Assembly (NCBI RefSeq): GCF_000472505.1
Contig: NZ_AWZR01000006.1
Coordinates: forward strand, 124,653-188,652
Length of the DNA: 64,000 bases
From: Luteimonas sp. J29
GTDB taxonomy: Bacteria > Pseudomonadota > Gammaproteobacteria > Xanthomonadales > Xanthomonadaceae
Direction of reading: 5' to 3'
Both the position numbers and the translations under genes were made by a program. The notes under the pieces were generated by a model. That model was not told the DNA's origin and did not search any database. It was given only the letters and a program-made list of their open reading frames with translations. Position 1 is the stretch's first letter; each line of letters opens with the position of its first letter. This document shows, one piece after another, positions 1 through 6,798 of this stretch.

Positions 1-5
1 CCCGG

Positions 6-82
6 CCTTCCCCCGCAAGCGGGGGAAGGGGTGGAAGCGGGCCGCACGCGCTGTTGCTCCCTCCCCCGCGTGCGGGGGAGGG
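6..82. repeat. pair of REP-like palindromes
   Basis: Two perfect 11-bp-arm palindromes with 2-nt loops lie 29 bp apart. The first, at 6-29, has arms CCTTCCCCCGC and GCGGGGGAAGG. The second, at 59-82, has arms CCCTCCCCCGC and GCGGGGGAGGG. They differ at one arm position with the compensating change in the other arm, so pairing is kept. They sit just upstream of dnaE2 and no coding region covers them. GC-rich palindromes of this form are common intergenic repeats in GC-rich gammaproteobacteria. They could fold as RNA hairpins between an upstream gene and dnaE2, but neither is followed by a T-run. Confidence 0.7.
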
Positions 83-137
83 TTGGGGTGGGGCGGGCCG
101 GCAGTGAGCGCCTGGAGGAGCCTCGGGTGCCTGCGCC

Positions 138-3100
138 ATGACTGACCAAGACGGCATCGATCGCGACACGCCCGGCGGTCGCCCGCCGCGCGCCTGGGAA
201 ACCGCGCGCCGCCTGCGCGGGCTGGCCGCGGCCGCCAACGACGACGCGCCAGTGGAGGACGGACTGCCGGCCTACGCCGAGCTGCACTGCCTGTCCGACT
301 TCTCCTTCCTGCGCGGCGCGGCCAGTGCCGAGCAGCTGTTCGCGCGCGCAGCCCAGGTCGGCTACGAGACGTTGGCGATCACCGACGAGTGCTCGCTGGC
401 CGGCATCGTGCGCGCGCTGGAGGCCTCGCGCGCCACCGGCGTGCGCCTGGTCGTCGGCAGCGAGTTCGTCCTCGACTGCGGGCTCAAGTGCGTGCTGCTG
501 GTCGAGACCGCATCGGGCTACACGCGGCTGTGCGAACTGGTCACCCACGCCCGCCGCGCGGTCGAGGGCAAGGGCTACCGGCTCGCGCGCGCGGACGTCG
601 AACGCCGGCTGTCGGATGTCGACCCGTCGGTGTGCGGCCTGTTCGCGCTGTGGATCCCGGGGCGCACGCCCGATCCGGAGCAGGGCCGCTGGCTGCGCCG
701 GGTGTTCGGCGAACGCGCCTTCCTCGCCGTGGAGCTGCACCGCGAGCAGGACGACGCGGCGCGGCTGTCGCGGTTGCTGGCGATGGCGGCGGCGCTGCGC
801 ATGGTCCCGGTGGCGGCCGGCGACGTGCACATGGACGTGCGCCGGCGCCGCGTGCTCCAGGACACGATGACCGCGATCCGCCACAACCTGCCGCTGGACC
901 GCTGCGGCGCGCACCTGTTCCGCAACGGCGAGCGCCACCTGCGCACGCGCCGCGCGCTGGCCAACATCTACGGCGCGGTCGAGGGCGGCGCCGCGCTGCT
1001 GGCCAACGCGGTGGAACTGGCGCGACGCTGCACCTTCGACCTCGGCCGCGACCTGCGCTACCGCTATCCGGTGGAGCTGGTGCCCGAGGGCCACACCCCG
1101 TCCACCTGGCTGCGCGAACTCACCCTGCGCGGCATGCGCGAACGCTGGCCGGAGGGCGCGCCGGCGGACGTGGCCCGCCAGGTCGAGGACGAACTGGCGC
1201 TGATCTCGGAGCTGGAGTACGAGGCCTTCTTCCTCACCGTCGAGGACATCGTCCGCTTCGCGAAATCCAGGGGCATCCTCTGCCAGGGCCGCGGGTCGTC
1301 CGCGAACTCGGCGGTGTGCTACGCGCTCGGGATCACCGTGGTGAACCCGGCCGAGAGCCGCCTGCTGATGGCGCGCTTCCTGTCCAGGGACCGCGGCGAG
1401 CCGCCGGACATCGACGTCGACTTCGAGCACGAGCGGCGCGAGGAGGTGCTGCAGTACGTCTACGCCAAGTACGGCCGCCACCGCGCCGCGCTGGCCGCGA
1501 CCGTGATCCGCTACCGCGGCAAGAGCGCGGTGCGCGACGCGGCCAAGGCGTTCGGCCTGCCGCCCGACCAGGTCGCGCTGCTGGCCGAATGCTTCGGCTG
1601 GGGCAACGGCGAGACGCCGATGGAGCAGCGCCTGCGCGAGGCGGGATTCGATCCGGGCAATCCCGTCATCCAGCGCGTGCTGGCGGTGACGATGCAGCTG
1701 CGTGGGCATCCGCGGCACCTGTCCCAGCACGTGGGCGGTTTCGTGATCAGCGACGCGCCGCTGGCCACCGTGGTGCCGGTCGAGAACGCCTCGATGCCGG
1801 GGCGCAGCATCATCCAGTGGGACAAGGACGACCTGGAGACGATGCGGCTGCTCAAGGTCGACTGCCTGGCGTTGGGCATGCTCACCTGCATCCGCAAGGC
1901 GGTGGACCTGGTCGCGAAGCATCGCGGCCACGTGGTGGATCTCGCGCGGCTGCCCACCGACGACCGGCCCACCTACGCCATGATCCAGGCCGCCGACACC
2001 GTGGGCGTGTTCCAGATCGAGTCGCGCGCGCAGATGAGCATGCTGCCGCGGCTCAGGCCGGAGCGGTACTACGACCTGGTGGTGGAAGTGGCGATCGTGC
2101 GGCCAGGCCCCATCCAGGGCGACATGGTGCACCCCTACCTGCGGCGCCGGCAGGGCAGGGAGCCGGTGACCTATCCCTCCGAGGGGGTGAAGGAGATCCT
2201 CGGCCCGACCCTGGGCATCCCGCTGTTCCAGGAACAGGTGATGGAGCTGGTGATCCACGCCGGCTACACGCCGAGCGAAGCCGACAACCTGCGCCGCTCG
2301 ATGGCCGCCTGGCGCCGCGGCGGCGACATGGAGCCGCACCGCGTGCGCATCCGCGAGCTGATGGAGGAGAAGGGCTACGCGAGCGAGTTCATCGACCAGA
2401 TCTTCGAACAGATCAAGGGCTTCGGTTCCTACGGCTTCCCGCAGAGCCACGCCGCCTCGTTCGCCAAGCTGGTCTGGATCAGCAGCTGGCTCAAGCGCCA
2501 CGAGCCGGCGGCCTTCGCCTGCGCCCTGCTCAACTCGCAGCCGATGGGCTTCTACTCGCCGGCGCAGATCGTGCAGGACGCGCGGCGCGGGCATCGGTCC
2601 GGGCGCCCGCCGGTGGAGGTGCGCCCGATCGATGTCGCCTGCAGCGACTGGGACTGCACGCTCGAGGGCGGGCATCCGCGGCGCGGCGTGGACGATGGCG
2701 GGCAGCCGGCGATCCGGCTCGGGCTGCGCATGGTGGCGGGCCTGTCGGAAGACATGGGCAAGGCGATCGTCGCATCGCGCATGGAGCGACCGTTCGCGAG
2801 CATCGCCGACCTGTGCCTGCGCGCCGGGCTGGACGCGAAGGCGCGCGGCGTGCTGGCCGAGGCCGGCGCGCTGTCCGCGCTGGCCGGGCACCGCCACGCC
2901 GCGCGCTGGGCGGTGGCGGGGATCGAGCGCCGGCGCCCGCTGCTGCCGGGCAGTCCGGAGGAGGACGCGGTGGACCTGCCGGCGCCGTCGCCCGGCGAGG
3001 AAGTGGTGTCGGATTACCGCAGCACCGGCCTGACCCTGGGCCCGCATCCGCTGTCGCTGCTGCGCGAGCGGCTGCGCGGGCGCAGCGTGCTCGATTCGCG

Positions 3101-3407
3101 CCAGCTGCGCGAACTGCCGCACGGGCGCGGCGCCTTCGTCGCCGGCATCGTCACCCAGCGCCAGCGGCCCGGCACCGCCAGGGGCACGATCTTCGTCACC
3201 CTCGAGGACGAGCACGGCATGGTCAACGTGGTGGTCTGGCCGCACGTGGCGCTGCGCCGGCGCAAGGCGCTGCTGTGCGCGCGGCTGCTGGGCGTGCGCG
3301 GGCGCTGGGAGCAGGTGGACGGCGTGTGCCACCTGATCGCGCGCGACCTGGAGGACATGACCCCGCTGCTCGGCGGCGTCCACCCCAGCTCGCGGGACTT
3401 CCACTGA
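138..3407 (+). CDS. dnaE2: error-prone DNA polymerase DnaE2 (ImuC)
   Basis: A 1089-aa C-family DNA polymerase alpha-subunit paralogue, which with ImuA/ImuB carries out damage-induced translesion synthesis. The PHP domain starts at about aa 46 ([15 protein letters not shown]). The palm carries PDIDVDF with catalytic aspartates D426 and D428, and the third carboxylate is D575 in LKVDCLALG. Helix-hairpin-helix and OB-fold regions follow, the latter at about aa 997-1040. Length and the short N-terminus fit DnaE2 rather than replicative DnaE (about 1160 aa). The ATG has a GGAGGAG some 18 nt upstream, which is long spacing. imuA and imuB would be expected upstream, outside the window, and no LexA-like box is visible in the 137 bp before the gene. 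Its stop overlaps the next start (ATGA). Confidence 0.95.
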   Translation: MTDQDGIDRDTPGGRPPRAWETARRLRGLAAAANDDAPVEDGLPAYAELHCLSDFSFLRGAASAEQLFARAAQVGYETLAITDECSLAGIVRALEASRATGVRLVVGSEFVLDCGLKCVLLVETASGYTRLCELVTHARRAVEGKGYRLARADVERRLSDVDPSVCGLFALWIPGRTPDPEQGRWLRRVFGERAFLAVELHREQDDAARLSRLLAMAAALRMVPVAAGDVHMDVRRRRVLQDTMTAIRHNLPLDRCGAHLFRNGERHLRTRRALANIYGAVEGGAALLANAVELARRCTFDLGRDLRYRYPVELVPEGHTPSTWLRELTLRGMRERWPEGAPADVARQVEDELALISELEYEAFFLTVEDIVRFAKSRGILCQGRGSSANSAVCYALGITVVNPAESRLLMARFLSRDRGEPPDIDVDFEHERREEVLQYVYAKYGRHRAALAATVIRYRGKSAVRDAAKAFGLPPDQVALLAECFGWGNGETPMEQRLREAGFDPGNPVIQRVLAVTMQLRGHPRHLSQHVGGFVISDAPLATVVPVENASMPGRSIIQWDKDDLETMRLLKVDCLALGMLTCIRKAVDLVAKHRGHVVDLARLPTDDRPTYAMIQAADTVGVFQIESRAQMSMLPRLRPERYYDLVVEVAIVRPGPIQGDMVHPYLRRRQGREPVTYPSEGVKEILGPTLGIPLFQEQVMELVIHAGYTPSEADNLRRSMAAWRRGGDMEPHRVRIRELMEEKGYASEFIDQIFEQIKGFGSYGFPQSHAASFAKLVWISSWLKRHEPAAFACALLNSQPMGFYSPAQIVQDARRGHRSGRPPVEVRPIDVACSDWDCTLEGGHPRRGVDDGGQPAIRLGLRMVAGLSEDMGKAIVASRMERPFASIADLCLRAGLDAKARGVLAEAGALSALAGHRHAARWAVAGIERRRPLLPGSPEEDAVDLPAPSPGEEVVSDYRSTGLTLGPHPLSLLRERLRGRSVLDSRQLRELPHGRGAFVAGIVTQRQRPGTARGTIFVTLEDEHGMVNVVVWPHVALRRRKALLCARLLGVRGRWEQVDGVCHLIARDLEDMTPLLGGVHPSSRDFH

Positions 3408-4003
3408 TGGGCGCGCTGCGCACCGCCTCGCTCGCCGGCGACCTGTTCGCGCCGCCGGTGCTGCAGCTGGTCGAGGACGCGCAGGGCGGGGCGCGCTACT
3501 GGACGTCGGTGGTCGATCCCGATACCGCGCGGCGCTGGTTCGATGCGCTGGTCGAGGGCGCCGACTGGCACAGCCTGCGCCGGCCGATGTACGACCGCGT
3601 GGTCGGCGTGCCGCGGCTGCTGGCGTCGTACGCCATCGACGAGCTGCCGCCGCACCTGCCGCTGGCCGCGATCCACGAGGTGGTGCGGCGCCACGTGCCC
3701 GCGCCGTTCACCTCGATCGGCATGAACCTCTACCGCGACGGCAACGACAGCGTGGCCATGCATGGCGACAAGCTGCACCTGCTGGGCGAAGGCCATCCGG
3801 TGGCGGTGTTCTCGCTCGGCGCGCCGCGGCGGATGCTGATCCGCGCGAAACGCAACCACGCCGACCGCGTCGCCGTCGACCTGGTGCCCGGCAGCCTGCT
3901 GGCGATGAGCCACGCCATGCAGACCACCCACGAGCACGGCATCCCCAAGGTGCGGGAAGCCGGTCCGCGGATCAGCGTGGTGTTCCGGGCGCGCGGCCGG
4001 TGA
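3407..4003 (+). CDS. AlkB-like 2-oxoglutarate/Fe(II) dioxygenase
   Basis: A 198-aa protein whose start codon overlaps the dnaE2 stop (ATGA at 3407), so it is translationally coupled. Iron ligands are visible as H119-x-D121 (MHGDK) and the distal H175 (TTHEHGIPK). The 2-oxoglutarate-binding arginines are R188 and R194 near the C-terminus (PRISVVFRARG). This is the AlkB double-stranded beta-helix signature. The family oxidatively demethylates N-alkyl lesions in DNA or RNA. Coupling to dnaE2 suggests that lesion bypass and direct reversal are co-expressed, which is an inference. The same frame stays open far upstream inside dnaE2, but that longer reading is an overlap artefact. Confidence 0.9.
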   Translation: MGALRTASLAGDLFAPPVLQLVEDAQGGARYWTSVVDPDTARRWFDALVEGADWHSLRRPMYDRVVGVPRLLASYAIDELPPHLPLAAIHEVVRRHVPAPFTSIGMNLYRDGNDSVAMHGDKLHLLGEGHPVAVFSLGAPRRMLIRAKRNHADRVAVDLVPGSLLAMSHAMQTTHEHGIPKVREAGPRISVVFRARGR

Positions 4004-4025
4004 GCCGAGCGCCCGGAGGCATGCG

Positions 4026-4664
4026 TCAGGCAGCCTGCTCCCGGTCGGCCAGCCACACCTGCCGGTACGACGGCCGGGCCGCGAAGTCCTGCAGCCAGCG
4101 CTGCACGTTGGCGTGGCGCGAAGCGTCCACGCCGCAGTAGGTGCTGTAGGTGACGACGCTGGCCACGACCAGGTCGGCCAGCGAGTAGTCGTCGCCGAGC
4201 AGGTACGGCGCCTTCGCCAGCTGCGCGTCGAGCCGGCCGAGCGCGGCGTCCAGCCGCAACAGCGCCTCGGCGGCGAGCGGCGGATGGTGCAGCGAGGCGT
4301 CCACGCGCGGGCTCTGCGAGAAGTTGAGCACGTTGATCAGCGCGCCGTAGCTCACGTAGGCCCAGGTGGTCCAGGACAGCGCCGCCAGGCGCTGCGGCGA
4401 GCCGGCCGCGGGCCACAGGCCGCGCTCGACGCCGTACCGGTCGCCGAGCCACTGCAGGATCGCCAGCGCCTCGTACAGCGGGGTACCGTCGACCACGAGG
4501 GTCGGAACCACGCCGTGCGGATTGACCGCCAGGTACGCGGGCGACTTCTGCTCGCCCCTGGCCAGGTCGAACAGCACCAGTTCGAACTCGACCCCGAGTT
4601 CGACCAGGGCGTGGTGGACCGGGGTGGCGCTGGACATCGGTGCGGCGAACAGCTTCAGGGTCAT
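4026..4664 (-). CDS. glutathione S-transferase family protein
   Basis: A 212-aa cytosolic GST. The N-terminal thioredoxin-like domain begins MTLKLFAAPMSSATPVHHAL and contains NPHGVVPTLVVDG, with the cis-proline, at about aa 49-61. An all-helical C-terminal domain follows, ending in a typical LGDDYSLADL N-capping box at about aa 155-164. I chose the ATG at 4664 because GAGGA lies just upstream; the frame extends 20 codons further without homology. It is convergent with the AlkB-like gene (22 bp apart) and divergent from a WYL regulator across a perfect inverted repeat, so it is the likely target of that regulator. The substrate cannot be told from sequence. Confidence 0.9.
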   Translation of the reverse strand: MTLKLFAAPMSSATPVHHALVELGVEFELVLFDLARGEQKSPAYLAVNPHGVVPTLVVDGTPLYEALAILQWLGDRYGVERGLWPAAGSPQRLAALSWTTWAYVSYGALINVLNFSQSPRVDASLHHPPLAAEALLRLDAALGRLDAQLAKAPYLLGDDYSLADLVVASVVTYSTYCGVDASRHANVQRWLQDFAARPSYRQVWLADREQAA

Positions 4665-4734
4665 GGCGTCGCTCCTCGGGGCTGGATCGGAAGGGAGCCC
4701 GGCGCTCCGGCCGGGCAGCACCAAGGTAGCCGGC

Positions 4735-4759
4735 CTTGCGGACAGTTCCGGTCCGCAAG
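4735..4759. promoter_or_regulatory. 25-bp inverted-repeat operator between GST gene and WYL regulator
   Basis: The arms CTTGCGGAC (4735-4743) and GTCCGCAAG (4751-4759) are perfect reverse complements around a 7-nt spacer, AGTTCCG. The repeat sits in the 113-bp divergent intergenic region, 18 bp before the regulator's ATG and 70 bp before the GST start. Such a symmetric site next to a YafY/WYL-type regulator is most simply its own operator, placed to cover the regulator's -35 region. Confidence 0.7.
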
Positions 4760-4777
4760 CCGTGGCATCCTGCGCCC

Positions 4778-5770
4778 ATGATCGAGACCTCCTCCCGCCT
4801 GCTGCGGCTGCTCGCCCTGCTCCAGTCGCGTTCGTTCTGGCGCGGCCGCGAGCTGGCCGAGCGCATGGACGTGACCGAACGCACCGTGCGCCGCGACATC
4901 GACCGGCTGCGCAGCCTCGGTTACCCGGTGGAGTCGAGCGCGGGCACCGCCGGCGGCTACCAGCTCGCCGCGGGCAGCAACCTGCCGCCGCTGCTGCTCG
5001 AGGACGACGAGGCGCTGGCGGTCTCGCTCGGGCTGCGCATGGCCACGGCCGGCACCGTGGTCGGCATGGAGGAGGCGGCGCTGCGCGCGCTGGCCAAGCT
5101 CGAGCAGGTGATGCCGGCGCGGCTGCGCACGCGGGTGCGCAACCTGCATGCGGCGGTGGTGCCGCTGGGCCCGGGCGGTCCGGGCATCCCGCATGCGCTG
5201 CTGGTGGCGCTGGCCAATGCCTGCCGCGCGCTGCAGTGCCTGCGCTTCGCCTACGAGGACCAGCAGGGACGCAGCAGCGAACGCGACGTGGAGCCGCATG
5301 CGCTGGTGTCCACCGGTTCGCGCTGGTACCTGCTGGCCTGGGACCGCGGCCGTGGCGACTGGCGGACCTTCCGCGTCGACCGCATCGGCGGCCTGCCGCA
5401 CGCGCCTGGCGACCGCTTCCTGCCGCGCAAGGTGCCCGGCGGCGACGCGGCGGCCTTCGTGGCGCGCGCGATCACCACCCAGGGGCATGCGCTGCGCGCG
5501 CGGGTGGAACTGCATGCGCCGCTGGGGCGCATGCGCAGGTGCATCCCGCCGTCGGCCGGCAGGCTCACCCGCCTGGACGATGGCCGCTGCCTGCTGGAGA
5601 CCGGCGCGCAGCGCCCCGACCTGCTCGCCTACCACCTGGTGATGCTGGACGTGCCGTTCGTGGTGCTCGAACCGGTGGAACTCGAGGAGCACATGCAGGC
5701 GCTGGCGACGCGGCTGTCGCGTGCAGTGCGTGCGTCGCGCGGTCGACGCGCGAATCCGGTGCTTGCATGA
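4778..5770 (+). CDS. WYL-domain (YafY-type) transcriptional regulator
   Basis: A 330-aa regulator with an N-terminal winged helix at aa 1-60 (MDVTERTVRRDIDRLRSLGY is the recognition region, followed by the GTAGGYQL wing). A middle WYL domain (aa ~137-215, with SRWYLLAWDR and DWRTFRVDRI) and a WCX-type C-terminal domain follow. WYL regulators bind nucleotide or nucleic-acid-type ligands and usually control the adjacent gene. Here that is the divergent GST gene, with the perfect palindrome at 4735-4759 between them. I chose the ATG at 4778; an in-frame upstream start at 4736 would lie inside the palindrome. No clear Shine-Dalgarno is seen, so the mRNA may have almost no leader. Confidence 0.9.
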   Translation: MIETSSRLLRLLALLQSRSFWRGRELAERMDVTERTVRRDIDRLRSLGYPVESSAGTAGGYQLAAGSNLPPLLLEDDEALAVSLGLRMATAGTVVGMEEAALRALAKLEQVMPARLRTRVRNLHAAVVPLGPGGPGIPHALLVALANACRALQCLRFAYEDQQGRSSERDVEPHALVSTGSRWYLLAWDRGRGDWRTFRVDRIGGLPHAPGDRFLPRKVPGGDAAAFVARAITTQGHALRARVELHAPLGRMRRCIPPSAGRLTRLDDGRCLLETGAQRPDLLAYHLVMLDVPFVVLEPVELEEHMQALATRLSRAVRASRGRRANPVLA

Positions 5771-5779
5771 GGCGTGGGC

Positions 5780-6325
5780 TCAGCAGGCGTGGTGGCGCAC
5801 CCAGGCGAGGTAGGCGTCCATCCAGTCCTGCAGGAACTCGCGGCTGCCTTCGGCGATGCCGCCGTTCCCGGTGAGCACGTCGTCGGCCTTGAGGAAGGCT
5901 TCGGGCTGGCCGAGCGTGGGCATGTCGAGGTAGGCGAGGATCGTCCGCAGGTGCTGCTGCGCCACCGCGGTGCCGATCGCGCCGATCGACACCCCGATGA
6001 TCCCGGCCGGCTTGTCTGGGAACGCGCTGTCGCCGTAGGGCCGCGAGGCGTGGTCGAGCGCGTTCTTGAGCACGCCCGGGATCGAACGGTTGTATTCGGG
6101 AGTGACGAACAGCAGGCCGTCGGCGTCGCGGATGCCCTGTTTGAGCCGCACCACGGGCGCGGGCGGGGAGTCGTCGTCGTCCTGGTTGTACAGCGGCAGG
6201 TCGTCGATGCGCAGGCGACGGAACTCCACGTCTCCGGGCGCGAGCGTCTGCAGCGCATCGGCAAGGCGTGCGTTGAACGAATCGGCGCGCAGGCTGCCGA
6301 CGATCACGGCGATGTTCAGGGTCAT
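5780..6325 (-). CDS. NADPH-dependent FMN reductase family protein
   Basis: A 181-aa flavodoxin-fold reductase. The FMN phosphate loop GSLRADSFN is at aa 10-18. The family hallmark PEYNRSIPG is at aa 76-84, followed by KNALDHAS. Length and motifs fit the FMN_red family (quinone, azo-compound or chromate reductase type). The start at 6325 is the ATG before TLNIAVIVG; the open frame upstream has no family similarity. It is convergent with the WYL regulator (9 bp between stops). It may be part of the same redox or electrophile-response neighbourhood as the GST, but no shared operator is visible. Confidence 0.9.
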   Translation of the reverse strand: MTLNIAVIVGSLRADSFNARLADALQTLAPGDVEFRRLRIDDLPLYNQDDDDSPPAPVVRLKQGIRDADGLLFVTPEYNRSIPGVLKNALDHASRPYGDSAFPDKPAGIIGVSIGAIGTAVAQQHLRTILAYLDMPTLGQPEAFLKADDVLTGNGGIAEGSREFLQDWMDAYLAWVRHHAC

Positions 6326-6798
6326 GGCGTTGTCCTCGGGTGCGGGCGTCGACTGCATGGCGACCGCGCCAGGGCACCATGCGGCCAATGCCGTGAACGC
6401 CGCGTCTGGGCTGTGCGTTCGCGCGCCTCCGCCGCAGGACGGGCGGCGAGGGCGGGCCGCGGACCGCCGCGCGCCGCGTCGCCCACGTCGCCAAGGCCTT
6501 CGACCCGCGCATCGTGCGCAGGCGGGCGCGGCACGGATCCTGCATGCGGCGCGCGCCAGGCCGGGCTGGAACGTGCCGCGGGGCAAGCGGGCGGCGGTAT
6601 GCGCCGCCCGGCGTTCAAGGACTGGCGGGTCGCTGCCGTTCACGACTGCATGCAGGAACGTTCCGGACACCCGCTGATGCCCGGTCCGCTGCGTGGGCGA
6701 CGGATCCACGCCGCAGACACCGGCACGTGCCGTGGCGCGCTTGCGCATGCGGCGCGCGCTTGGCATCGTGGCCCCGGGCCACGGAGGACGTGAGCGTC
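6326..6798. other. 473-bp divergent intergenic region, no gene recognised
   Basis: This lies between the FMN-reductase start (minus) and the EAL protein start (plus). All frames are open because of the high GC, but none gives a recognisable protein, and translations are arginine/alanine-rich low-complexity sequence. It must hold the two divergent promoters. I could not pick out convincing -35/-10 pairs, a riboswitch or an inverted repeat. Confidence 0.5.

Noticed and set aside
389-4003. A 1204-codon open frame running through dnaE2 and the AlkB-like gene
   Set aside because: Only the last 198 codons (from 3407) read as a protein with family motifs. The earlier part is the Arg/Pro/Ala-rich shadow of dnaE2 typical of very GC-rich DNA.
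6326-6798. A possible extra gene or extended N-terminus before the EAL protein
   Set aside because: The frame translates as Arg/Ala/Gly-rich sequence without start signal or similarity, and GGAGG marks the ATG at 6799.
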